This document shows positions 36,033 to 44,882 of a stretch of 64,000 nt of DNA, piece after piece; position 1 is the stretch's first letter; each line of letters begins with the position of its first letter. The notes beneath the pieces are model-generated. The model ran no database searches. It saw only the letters and a program-made list of their open reading frames with translations, and was not told the origin of the DNA. Made by a program: the position numbers and the translations under genes. This DNA comes from Aquabacterium sp. J223 (GTDB lineage: Bacteria > Pseudomonadota > Gammaproteobacteria > Burkholderiales > Burkholderiaceae_C). The stretch is taken from positions 3,824,501 to 3,888,500 of the forward strand of contig NZ_CP088297.1 of assembly GCF_024666615.1 (NCBI RefSeq), in the 5' to 3' direction.

Positions 36033-36920
36033 ATGAGCCTGCACTTCAACTACCGCCACCTGTACTACTTCTGGGTGGTGGCCAAGGAGGGCGGCATCGG
36101 CCGCGCCGCAGCGCGGCTCGGCCTGGCCGTGCAGACGCTGAGCGCGCAGGTGCGCACGCTGGAGCGCGACCTCGGGCATGCGCTGCTCAAGCCCGAGGGC
36201 CGGCGGGTGGTTCTCACGGACGCCGGCCAGGCAGCGCTGCAACAGGCGGAGGCCATCTTCCAACTCGGCAGTGCGCTGCCGCAGGCGGTGCGCGACGCCG
36301 GCCGTGCGCCGGTGCTGCGGCTGGCCTGCGGCATCTCCGACGGACTGTCCAAGCTGGCGGTGCACCGGCTGCTGGCACCGGCGCTGAGCCATTCCGGGCT
36401 GCGCCTGACCTGCCATGACGACGAGTTCGACGACCTGCTGGCCGACCTGGCGCTGCACCGCCTGGACGTGGTGCTGGCCGACCGCCCGGCACCGTCCAAC
36501 CCCAGCCTGCGCGTCTACAGCCACCGGCTGGGCCAGGCCGCCATCGCCTGGTACGCGCCGCCGGCCGTCGCCGCCAAGGCGCGGCGGCGGTTTCCGCGCT
36601 CGCTGGGCGACTGGCCGGTGCTGCTGCCCACCGACCATGCCAGCGTGCGTCGCCGGCTGACACGCTGGTTCGAGCAACAGGACCTCCGGCCGCAGATCGC
36701 CGGCGAGTTCGAGGACAGCGCCTTGCTGGCCACCTTCGCCGCGCGGGGCATGGGCCTGATGCCCGCCGCCGACTGGGCGCACGACGACCTCGTGGCGCAG
36801 GGCCTGCGCCGCATCGGCGGCACGCCCGAGGTCGAGGAGCAGTACTACGCCATCTGCAGCGAGCGCAAGGTGCAGCACCCGCTGGTGCTGGCGGTGCTGC
36901 ATGGACCGGGCAAGGGATGA
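36033..36920 (+). CDS. nhaR: LysR-family regulator, NhaR type
   Basis: A 295-residue LysR regulator whose N-terminus, FNYRHLYYFWVVAKEGGIGRAA, is the signature of the NhaR group. The helix-turn-helix lies at about 20-40 (AARLGLAVQTLSAQVRTLE), and the effector domain spans about 90-290. NhaR proteins respond to sodium and control nhaA or biofilm genes in enterobacteria, but no antiporter gene is nearby. It is convergent on the Bug gene of the second catabolic operon, 28 bp away, and therefore not its obvious regulator. The gene symbol names the subfamily, not a proven function. Confidence 0.82.
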   Translation: MSLHFNYRHLYYFWVVAKEGGIGRAAARLGLAVQTLSAQVRTLERDLGHALLKPEGRRVVLTDAGQAALQQAEAIFQLGSALPQAVRDAGRAPVLRLACGISDGLSKLAVHRLLAPALSHSGLRLTCHDDEFDDLLADLALHRLDVVLADRPAPSNPSLRVYSHRLGQAAIAWYAPPAVAAKARRRFPRSLGDWPVLLPTDHASVRRRLTRWFEQQDLRPQIAGEFEDSALLATFAARGMGLMPAADWAHDDLVAQGLRRIGGTPEVEEQYYAICSERKVQHPLVLAVLHGPGKG

Positions 36921-36948
36921 CCGGACCGGCGGCGCCGCCGGCCTGACG

Positions 36949-37911
36949 TCAATCCGCCTTGATGTTGTTCGCCCTCGCCACCTGCGCCCACAGCGGCAGT
37001 TCGGCCTCGATGGTGCGGGCGAAGGCCTCGGGCGGGCCGGAGGCGTCCTCCACCATCAGCGTGGCGAAGCGCTCGCGCATCTCGGGCAGGCGGTTGATGC
37101 GCTGCACCTCGGCCGACAGCCGCTGCACGATGGCCGGCGGTGTGCCGGCGGGCGCCATCAGGCCGCTCCACAGGGTGATGTCGAGGTCGACGCCCTGCTC
37201 GGCCAGGGTCGGCACGTCGGGCAGCAGCGCGGTGCGTCTGGCCGAGGTGACGCCTATCGCGCGCACCAGCCCGCCCTTCATCGGTCCGACGGCGGGCAGC
37301 GGGTCGCACAGGGTCATCGTGACCTGGCCGCCGACCACCGCGTTGACCGACTCGTTGCTGCCCTTGTAGGGCACGTGCTCGGCGGACAGGCCGGCCTTGC
37401 TCTTGAGCAGTTCGGTGACCAGCCGGAACGACGCCGCGCTGGAGCCGTAGTTGGTCTTCTCGGGGTTGGCCTTGGAGAAGGCGACCAGCTCGGCCAGGTT
37501 GCGCGGGCCGTCGTTCTTGACCACCAGCAGCAGCGGGAAGCGCACCATCAGCGAGACCGGCGCGAAGTCGCGCGGCGCATAGGGCAGCTTGGCGTACAGC
37601 GCCGGGTTGAAGACGATGGGGCCGCTGGCGGTGACCATCAGGGTGTAGCCGTCGGGCGGCGCCTTGGCCACCGCGTCGGTGCCGACGATGGCCGCCACGC
37701 CGGGTCGGTTCTCCACCACCACGGTCTGGCCCAGCGACTCCTGCAGCTTCTGCGCGAGCAGGCGGGCCAGCACGTCGTTGCCGCCGCCGGCGGCGTAGCC
37801 GACGATGATGCGGATCGGCTTGTTGGGCCAGGCCGCCTGGGCGTGGACGGCCACGCCGGCCGCGCCCAGGGCGCCGGCGGTGCCGAGTTGCAATAGCTGC
37901 CTGCGCTTCAT
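36949..37911 (-). CDS. Bug/TctC-family solute receptor
   Basis: A 320-residue periplasmic binding protein with an N-terminal signal beginning KRRQLLQLGTAGALGAAG, then WPNKPIRIIVGYAAGGGNDVLAR, the ligand loop VPYKGSNESVNAVVGGQVTM, and the VPTLAEQGVDLDITLWSGL region. These Bug features all match. It is the last gene of the second catabolic operon, 58 bp after the ThDP enzyme. A GGAGACAACG ribosome-binding site precedes ATG 37911. Ligand unknown; no TctAB partner is in the window. Confidence 0.93.
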   Translation of the reverse strand: MKRRQLLQLGTAGALGAAGVAVHAQAAWPNKPIRIIVGYAAGGGNDVLARLLAQKLQESLGQTVVVENRPGVAAIVGTDAVAKAPPDGYTLMVTASGPIVFNPALYAKLPYAPRDFAPVSLMVRFPLLLVVKNDGPRNLAELVAFSKANPEKTNYGSSAASFRLVTELLKSKAGLSAEHVPYKGSNESVNAVVGGQVTMTLCDPLPAVGPMKGGLVRAIGVTSARRTALLPDVPTLAEQGVDLDITLWSGLMAPAGTPPAIVQRLSAEVQRINRLPEMRERFATLMVEDASGPPEAFARTIEAELPLWAQVARANNIKAD

Positions 37912-37969
37912 CGTTGTCTCCTTCGTCTGTTGTTGTGGATCGGGACCCGGCGGCTGACCGGCGGGGGGG

Positions 37970-39718
37970 CTAGAACGGCTCGATGCGCACGTGCAGCACC
38001 GCGGCCTGGCCTCGGTCGACGGCGGCCAGGCAACGCTGCAGGGCCGGTCGCAGCTGTTCGGCGCTGTCCACCGTCTCGCCATGGGCGCCGAAGGCCTCGC
38101 CGACCTGGGCGAAGCGCCGCTGCGCACCGCCCAGCCGGGCCTGGAAGTCGTCGCGCTGCACCGCCTCGCCGGCGGGGTGCACCCGCAGCACGGCTTCCTT
38201 CACGGCCTGCCAGCCGCCGTTGTCCAGCACCACCGTGAGGATGGGCAGGCCGTACTGCTGTGCCACCGCGTACACGGAGGTGGGCGTGGAGAAGTGGAAG
38301 CCGCCATCGCCCACCACCTGCACCACCCGCGCCTGCGGGCGGGCCAGCTTGGCGCCCAGCGCCATGCCGCCCGACCAGCCGAGGCCGCCGCCGGCGCAGC
38401 CGAGCAGCGTGCCCGGCCGGCTGCGCGGCATCTGCGACAGCACCACGCCGGCGTTGCGGATGGCTTCGTTGACGATGATGTCGTCGGCGTCCAGCGCGGC
38501 GCCCACCGTGGCGCAGACGAACGCCGCCGACAGCGCCCCCGGCGCGCCGGGCTCGGCGGCGGCGCGGGCGGTGGCCTGGCGGCGCTGCGCCGCCTCGTCG
38601 GCCATCGTGGCCAGGCGCTGCGCCACCCGCGCCTCGAAGCCGGCGTCGGCGCGCTCGCGCACCGCCTGCAGCACCTGCGGCAGCGCGGTCGCCAGGTCCA
38701 CCGGCAGCCGCAGGTCGGTGGCGAAGCCCCACATCGGGAAGTCGGCCTTCAGCGGGTCGACGTCGAGGTGGATGAGGGTGGCGTCGGCGCGCGGCTGCAC
38801 GAACTTCGGCAGCCAGGGCACGTCGACGTCCAGCAGCAGGCAGCAGTCGGCCTGCGGCACCCAGCGCGCGGGGTCGAAGCCGGCGAAGCAGGGCGAGGCG
38901 CGGTCGATGGCCAGCGCGCTGGGCATGTACTCGACCACGCGCAGGCCGGTGGTCTCGGCCAGCGCCTGCAGCGCGGCCACCGCGGCGGCGTCGCGGCCGA
39001 GGTAGCTGGTCACCGCCACCGGCCGCTCGGCGCGGATCAGCGCGTCGGCCACGCGGGCCGCCGCCTCGGGCGTCAGGCCGCCGGCGCGCACCGGCCCGTG
39101 GCGCGCCGGGGCGAAGCTGGCCACCCGGTCGGCGGGCCAGCGTTCCTCCAGCGTCTCGCGCGGCAGGGTCAGGTAGGCCGGGCCGGGCGGGTCGCTGTGC
39201 ATCACCGCGTGCGCACGCTGCACCGCTTCCTTGGCCACGACCCCGGAGGGCAGGGTGTACTCCCACTTCACGTACGGCCGCACCAGGCTGCCGATGTCGA
39301 ACGGGTCCTGCACGAAGTGGATGTAGTTGTCGCGCGAGCCGGGCAGCTCGCCGCGCAGCGTGTAGGGCGAGCGGCCCGCCATCAGCAGCACCGGCAACCG
39401 GGTGCGGAAGAGGTTGTGCACGCCCATCGCGGCGTTGGCGGTGCCGGCGTCGACGTGCACCAGCACCGCCTGCCCCTGGCCGGTCAGCGCCGCGTAACCG
39501 CCGGCCATGTGGATGGCCACGTTCTCGTGCGGGCACAGCAGCACCTGCGGCTGCGGCCGGCCCTCGCGGCCGAACTGCGCCATCGCCTCGATGAGCGCCA
39601 CATGGTCGGTGCCGAGGTTGGCGAACAGGTAGCGGATGTCCGACTCGACCAGGCCGTCCAGGAAGTGGGCGGCGGTGCTGGCGTGGGGGGTGTCTTGCGC
39701 GGGATCGTGGGTCTGCAT
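37970..39718 (-). CDS. Thiamine-diphosphate enzyme, acetolactate synthase-like
   Basis: A 582-residue ThDP-dependent enzyme with the three-domain PYR-central-PP layout. The catalytic Glu is in CPHENVAIHMAGG, and the cofactor motif GDGGFHFS...LDNGGW (about 450-480) is intact. It lacks a partner regulatory subunit and branched-chain biosynthesis neighbours, so a catabolic lyase or decarboxylase, such as a benzoylformate or 2-oxoacid decarboxylase, or a 2-hydroxyacyl-CoA lyase, is more likely than biosynthetic IlvB. It lies 28 bp after the FAD monooxygenase stop. Substrate not assignable. Confidence 0.88.
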   Translation of the reverse strand: MQTHDPAQDTPHASTAAHFLDGLVESDIRYLFANLGTDHVALIEAMAQFGREGRPQPQVLLCPHENVAIHMAGGYAALTGQGQAVLVHVDAGTANAAMGVHNLFRTRLPVLLMAGRSPYTLRGELPGSRDNYIHFVQDPFDIGSLVRPYVKWEYTLPSGVVAKEAVQRAHAVMHSDPPGPAYLTLPRETLEERWPADRVASFAPARHGPVRAGGLTPEAAARVADALIRAERPVAVTSYLGRDAAAVAALQALAETTGLRVVEYMPSALAIDRASPCFAGFDPARWVPQADCCLLLDVDVPWLPKFVQPRADATLIHLDVDPLKADFPMWGFATDLRLPVDLATALPQVLQAVRERADAGFEARVAQRLATMADEAAQRRQATARAAAEPGAPGALSAAFVCATVGAALDADDIIVNEAIRNAGVVLSQMPRSRPGTLLGCAGGGLGWSGGMALGAKLARPQARVVQVVGDGGFHFSTPTSVYAVAQQYGLPILTVVLDNGGWQAVKEAVLRVHPAGEAVQRDDFQARLGGAQRRFAQVGEAFGAHGETVDSAEQLRPALQRCLAAVDRGQAAVLHVRIEPF

Positions 39719-39746
39719 GGCGATCGAAGGGTTCAGACGTTGCACA

Positions 39747-41351
39747 TCAGGCGGCACGGCCGAGGGCACGGCGCAGCACCTCGTCCGGGTCGGCGGCGGG
39801 CACCGGGCCGTCGGCGGTCCAGGCGACGAACTGGTCGGGCCGCACCAGCACCAGCGAGGCGCCGTAACGCGCGCACTCGCCGTCGCGGCGGTCCTGCACC
39901 ACCGCCAGCGGCACGCCGAGGGCCCGCGCCGCCGCCTCGAAGCGCTGCACCCCCTTGGGGTCGGCATCGAAGGCCAGCAGCGTGAAGCCCGGGCCGAGCG
40001 ACTCGTACACGTTGCCGCCGCCGGAGCGCTGCGCGGGCGCCAGGTGGTGGCCGGCCTGCGCCTCGAAGCGGTGGTGGCCGACGGCGCTGCTGGCCCCGTG
40101 CCCACCGGGGGCGGGCAGCACCACCGGCGAGCCTTCGTAGTGCGGCTCGAAGGCGTTGACCTCGTCGGCGGCGCCGCTGGCGCGCGCCCGCCATTCGCGC
40201 TCGAAGGCCCCGCGGTCCTGCGCCGGATCGAAGTCGAGCAGGAAGCGGCGGTCGGTCTCGATGGCGCGGGCGATGAAGTCGCGGATGGTCGAGTCGAACA
40301 CCGGCCGCCGCTCGGCCTCGTAGCTGTCCAGCAGCGCCTCGCCGCCCCAGCCCTGCAGCCGGGCGGCGAGCTTCCAGCCCAGGTTGCGCGCGTCCTCGAA
40401 GCCGGAGTTGACGCCGTAGCCGCCGTAGGGCGGGTGGCTGTGGGCGGCGTCGCCGGCGATGAACACCCGCTGGGCGCGGTAGCGGTCGGCCAGTGCGAAG
40501 CGCAGGTCCCAGAAGCCGATGTGCTCGAAGTCCACCTCGAATTCCGCGCCCACCGCCTGCTGCAGGTAGCCCTTGAAGTCGAAGTTGTCGCGCGTGGTGC
40601 CGGGCGGCACCGGGGCATGGAAGAACCAGGTCTGGCCCAGGTCGACGCGGCCGAAGAACTTCCAGTAGCCCTCGAGCTCGGGCTGCAGCACGTTGTAGTA
40701 GGACTTGCCGGGGTAGCGCTCCAGCAGCCGGTGCAGGCCTTCGGAACGGAACACCAGCAGCACCATCAGCCGGTCGTGGTCGGTGCGGGTGATGGTCAGC
40801 CCGGCCGCGTCGCGCACGCGGGAGCGGGCGCCGTCGCAGCCCACCACGTAGGCGCCGCGCAGGGTGCGCCGGCCCGCGCCGCCGCGCTCGGCCACGGTGA
40901 CGGTGGCGCCGTCGGCGTCCTGCGTCAGCGCCTCGGCGTCCCAGCCGTAGAGCGTCCGCACCGACGGCAGCTCGGCGGCGCGGGCGCGCAGCACCGCCTC
41001 GGTGGCGTACTGCGGCAGCCGCTCGTTGGCCTGGAAGTAGTAGGGGCGCACCAGGTCGCGCTGCAGCCAGTCGTAGTGGTGGTCGCCCAGCAGCGTGCCG
41101 TAGGCGGTGAGGCCGCCGATGCCGTAGGACTTCGGGATGGTGCGCGCCGCGCGCAGCTGCGGCTCGGCCCCCCAGAAGTGGAAGTGCTCCATCGTGCGCG
41201 GCGTCAGGTTCTGGCCCTTGGGGATGGGCTGCGGCTGCGCATAGCGCTCGACCACCGTGCAGGCGATGCCGCGCTGGCCCAGCTCGATGGCCAGCCCCAT
41301 GCCGACGGGTCCGCCGCCGACGACGATGACCTGGGTGGTGTCGGTGTTCAT
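39747..41351 (-). CDS. FAD-dependent aromatic hydroxylase (phenol/MhpA-like)
   Basis: A 534-residue flavoprotein monooxygenase. The GxGxxG fold VIVVGGGPVGMGLAIELGQRG is at the N-terminus, with the DG motif VVGCDGARSRVRDAAG and the GD motif VFIAGDAAHSHPPYGGYGVN. A C-terminal thioredoxin-like domain (about 400-534) matches the 3-(3-hydroxyphenyl)propionate and phenol 2-monooxygenase group. It hydroxylates a phenolic ring using NAD(P)H and oxygen. Its ATG overlaps the upstream Bug stop by 4 bp, so it is translationally coupled to the receptor. Confidence 0.9.
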   Translation of the reverse strand: MNTDTTQVIVVGGGPVGMGLAIELGQRGIACTVVERYAQPQPIPKGQNLTPRTMEHFHFWGAEPQLRAARTIPKSYGIGGLTAYGTLLGDHHYDWLQRDLVRPYYFQANERLPQYATEAVLRARAAELPSVRTLYGWDAEALTQDADGATVTVAERGGAGRRTLRGAYVVGCDGARSRVRDAAGLTITRTDHDRLMVLLVFRSEGLHRLLERYPGKSYYNVLQPELEGYWKFFGRVDLGQTWFFHAPVPPGTTRDNFDFKGYLQQAVGAEFEVDFEHIGFWDLRFALADRYRAQRVFIAGDAAHSHPPYGGYGVNSGFEDARNLGWKLAARLQGWGGEALLDSYEAERRPVFDSTIRDFIARAIETDRRFLLDFDPAQDRGAFEREWRARASGAADEVNAFEPHYEGSPVVLPAPGGHGASSAVGHHRFEAQAGHHLAPAQRSGGGNVYESLGPGFTLLAFDADPKGVQRFEAAARALGVPLAVVQDRRDGECARYGASLVLVRPDQFVAWTADGPVPAADPDEVLRRALGRAA

Positions 41352-42352
41352 TCGGCGGTGATGCCCTGGGCCTTGATGAGCTCCGCCCAGCGCTTGGCGT
41401 CGGCGGCCATGATCTGGCCGAAGGCCTCCGGCGTGCTGTGGTCCGGCGTCATGCCCTGCGTCTGGAAGGCGGTGGCGATGGCCGGCTGGGCCAGGATCTC
41501 GCCCAGCTCCTTGTTCAGGCGGTCGATCACCGGCCGCGGCGTGCCGGCCGGCGCCAGCACGCCGTACCACATGTCGACGTTGAGCTCGCCCAGGTTGAGC
41601 GTCTTCAGCGGCGGCACCTGCGGCAGCAGCGGGCTGGGCTTGTCGGAGCTGATGGCCAGCGCCTTCAGGCTGCCCGCCTTGACGTGCTGCAGCGCCACGT
41701 GGATGGGCAGGAACATGGTCTCGATCTGGCCGCCGAGCAGGTCGGTCACCGCCGGCCCGGTGCCGCGGTAGGCGATGTGGGTCAGCGACACCTTGGCACG
41801 GTTCTTCAGCAGCTCCATCGCCAGGTGGTGCGGCGTGCCGGCGCCGGGCGAGCCGTAGTTGATCGAACCGGGACGCGCGCGGGCCTTCGCCAGCAGGCCC
41901 TGCAGCGAGTCGATCTGCGACGCCTGGTTGGCCACCAGCAGCAGCTGGCCCCAGCTGGTCAGCGCCACCGGCGCCAGCTCGGTCAGCGGGTCGAAGCCGG
42001 CCTTGGGATAGAGCGCCCGGTTCATCACCAGCGTGTTCACGCTGACCAGCAGGGTGCTGCCGTCGGGCGCCGAGCGCACCACGTCCTGCGTGCCGATGTT
42101 GCCCGACGCGCCGACCTTGTTCTCGACGATGAAGGGGCGCTTCAGCCGGTCCGCCAGCGGCGGGGCGATCTGGCGGGCGATGAGGTCGATGCCGGTGCCG
42201 GGGGTGAACGGCACCACCAGGCGGACGGGGCCCTGGCCGGCACCGCCCTGGGCGCGGGCGGCGGGGGTGCCGAGGCTGGCCGCCGCGGCGGCCAGCAGCA
42301 GCCGCCGGCGGCGGGAGTGGAAGGTGAAAGGGGTCATCGGCAAGGCCGGCAT
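41348..42352 (-). CDS. Bug/TctC-family solute receptor, operon leader gene
   Basis: A 334-residue periplasmic receptor with an Arg-rich twin-arginine-like signal (SRRRRLLLAAAAASLGTPAARAQ), then PVRLVVPFTPGTGIDLIARQIAP, the loop IAYRGTGPAVTDLLGGQIETMF and the family C-terminus. First gene of the second catabolic operon, divergent from a LysR gene. Either ATG 42352 or ATG 42337 could start it; both leave the signal intact. An ACGGAGACAG ribosome-binding site favours 42352. It presumably recruits the same compound that the downstream hydroxylase attacks. Confidence 0.92.
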   Translation of the reverse strand: MPALPMTPFTFHSRRRRLLLAAAAASLGTPAARAQGGAGQGPVRLVVPFTPGTGIDLIARQIAPPLADRLKRPFIVENKVGASGNIGTQDVVRSAPDGSTLLVSVNTLVMNRALYPKAGFDPLTELAPVALTSWGQLLLVANQASQIDSLQGLLAKARARPGSINYGSPGAGTPHHLAMELLKNRAKVSLTHIAYRGTGPAVTDLLGGQIETMFLPIHVALQHVKAGSLKALAISSDKPSPLLPQVPPLKTLNLGELNVDMWYGVLAPAGTPRPVIDRLNKELGEILAQPAIATAFQTQGMTPDHSTPEAFGQIMAADAKRWAELIKAQGITAE

Positions 42353-42417
42353 GGTCTGTCTCCGTACACGACTTCCCGATTAAAGCGGCGGGTGGCCGCG
42401 CAGGCAAACAGGACACT

Positions 42418-42433
42418 CTGATCAAGTCATCAG
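42418..42433. promoter_or_regulatory. Palindromic site in the LysR-operon divergent region
   Basis: CTGAT and ATCAG separated by six bases form a perfect inverted repeat 65-81 bp from the Bug start and 20-36 bp from the LysR start. It sits just upstream of AACAAT, a -10-like hexamer for the LysR gene, as expected for an autoregulatory LysR site. The spacing gives no canonical T-N11-A, so the call is tentative. Confidence 0.45.
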
Positions 42434-42453
42434 CAATCCTGAACAATGCGGCG

Positions 42454-43413
42454 ATGCACCCCGCCCCGCCGCTGATCAACGTGGGCAGCCGGCAGCTCGT
42501 CGCGTTCCTCGAGCTGTGCCGGCTGCAGAGCTTCTCCAAGGCGGCCGAGCAGATCCCGATCTCGCCATCGGGCATGAGCATGCTGGTCCGGGAGCTGGAG
42601 CAGCAGGTGGGCGCCCGCCTCTTCGACCGCACCACCCGCTCGGTGACGCTGACCGAGGCCGGCCGGCGGCTGCAGCCGGTGGCCGAGCGCATCGTCGCCG
42701 AGCTGCGCGCGGTGGCGGCGGCGATCGACGGCACGCAGGCCTCGGTGCGCGCCCGGCTGGAGGTGGCGGCCACGCCGATGGTCTCGGCCAGCCTGCTGCC
42801 CGACGTGGTGAAGCGGTTCGCGTCCACCCATCCGCACGTGCGCGTGCGGCTGTCCGACGTCGACGTGACGACGGTGCGCGCCCGCGTGCTGGCCGGCGAG
42901 GTGGACCTCGGGCTCGGCTTCTTCTTCAAACCGGCCGTGGGCCTGGTGCGCACGCCGCTGTGCCAGTTCCGGCTGATGCGGCTGAGCCCGCGCGCGGACG
43001 ACGCCGCCCGCGGCCTGGGCCCGCCGCAGCCGTGGAGCAGCCTGGCCGGGCTGCCGCTGATCAGCCTGCCGGCGGACAACCCGATCCAGTCGCTGATCGA
43101 GACCCACCTGGCGGCCATCGGACGGGCCCATGAGGAGCGGCCATCGGTCAACCTCATCGGCACCCTCATCGCCATGGTGGAGGCGGGGCTGGGCCACGCC
43201 ATCGTGCCGTCGTTCGCGCTCGGCCAGTGCCTGCGCCACGACGTGTCGATCGCGCTGCTGGCCCAGCCGGCCGTGCACATCGACCTCTACCTGGTCACCC
43301 GGCGCGGCAGCCAGCGCACGCCGGCCGCGGCAGCCTTCACCGAATCGCTCAAGGCCGCCGCGGGGCGGCTGACCGACGTGCCCGGGCGGCACGGGCCGGA
43401 CGGCGCCGCATGA
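42454..43413 (+). CDS. LysR-family transcriptional regulator
   Basis: A 319-residue LysR regulator. The helix-turn-helix segment is at about 25-45 (FSKAAEQIPISPSGMSMLVRELE) after a short VGSRQLVAFLELC lead, and the effector-binding domain runs from about 95 to 300 with GLGHAIVPSFAL near the end. It lies divergent from the Bug-hydroxylase-ThDP-Bug operon and is its natural regulator. AACAAT ends six bases before the ATG, suggesting a leaderless transcript. Inducer unknown. Confidence 0.92.
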   Translation: MHPAPPLINVGSRQLVAFLELCRLQSFSKAAEQIPISPSGMSMLVRELEQQVGARLFDRTTRSVTLTEAGRRLQPVAERIVAELRAVAAAIDGTQASVRARLEVAATPMVSASLLPDVVKRFASTHPHVRVRLSDVDVTTVRARVLAGEVDLGLGFFFKPAVGLVRTPLCQFRLMRLSPRADDAARGLGPPQPWSSLAGLPLISLPADNPIQSLIETHLAAIGRAHEERPSVNLIGTLIAMVEAGLGHAIVPSFALGQCLRHDVSIALLAQPAVHIDLYLVTRRGSQRTPAAAAFTESLKAAAGRLTDVPGRHGPDGAA

Positions 43414-43426
43414 CCGCGGCCCCCGC

Positions 43427-43432
43427 TACACT
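43427..43432 (+). promoter_or_regulatory. Candidate -10 element of the leader region
   Basis: TACACT ends seven bases before the ATG of the 38-codon leader ORF (43440), so the RNA would begin at the start codon itself. It sits 13 bp after the upstream LysR stop. No strong -35 is evident. Spacing-based inference. Confidence 0.5.
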
Positions 43433-43439
43433 GGCCCGC

Positions 43440-43556
43440 ATGCCCGCCGCCTTCCGCGCCCCGTCCGCCGCAGCCGCCCGCGCTGCACGAGCCGCCCGAG
43501 CTCGTGCCGCCGCGCCGTGCGCCGTCGCAGAGGACCCCGGAACGACGAAGACGTAA
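43440..43556 (+). CDS. Arg/Ala-rich leader peptide of the aminotransferase gene
   Basis: A 38-residue ORF starting MPAAFRAPSAAAARAARAAR and ending AEDPGTTKT, followed 24 bp later by an intrinsic terminator. Five Arg codons are present, three of them the rare CGA, CGA and CGT at residues 17, 20 and 22, within a perfect hairpin. This is the layout of an amino-acid attenuator leader, with arginine (or alanine) as the sensed residue. The ORF appears leaderless behind TACACT. Ala/Arg richness is also what random high-GC sequence encodes, so this is a prediction; the terminator placement is the firm part. Confidence 0.5.
   Translation: MPAAFRAPSAAAARAARAARARAAAPCAVAEDPGTTKT
43485..43507 (+). promoter_or_regulatory. 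Leader hairpin over the Arg codons of the leader ORF
   Basis: GCACGAGC and GCTCGTGC form a perfect 8-bp inverted repeat with a seven-base loop inside the leader ORF. The CGA at codon 17 sits in the first arm, the CGA at codon 20 in the loop and the CGT at codon 22 in the second arm. In an attenuator this would be the 1:2 pause hairpin. Downstream, CCGTG-C-GCC at 43515-43523 can pair with GGCCACGG of the terminator to make an antiterminator. Confidence 0.5.
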
Positions 43557-43580
43557 GACCCGTCCACCACCCTCTCCCCG

Positions 43581-43610
43581 AAAGGCCACGGCTCACCCCG
43601 TGGCCTTTTT
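43581..43610 (+). terminator. Intrinsic terminator upstream of the aminotransferase gene
   Basis: AAAGGCCACGG and CCGTGGCCTTT form a perfect 11-bp stem with a six-base CTCACC loop, ending in a run of five T. It is the strongest intrinsic terminator in the window and stands 29 bp before the aminotransferase start, not after the preceding gene, so it must be crossed to express the gene. This points to regulated termination. Confidence 0.88.
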
Positions 43611-43639
43611 CTTTGTCCCGCCTTGAAAGGAGCCTGCCC

Positions 43640-44839
<1,200 letters not shown>

Positions 44840-44882
44840 CCGGCGGCGGCGACCGGCCGCGTCCGGCGGCGTCGCCGCCGCG

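Noticed and set aside
36033-36920. NhaR-type LysR as regulator of the adjacent Bug-ThDP operon
   Set aside because: It converges on the operon's last gene and another LysR is divergent from the operon's first gene, which is the normal arrangement.
43557-43639. Terminator at 43581-43610 as the end of the upstream LysR transcript only
   Set aside because: It is 168 bp beyond the LysR stop and right in front of the aminotransferase, with an ORF and hairpin in between, so regulated attenuation explains it better; simple termination is not excluded.
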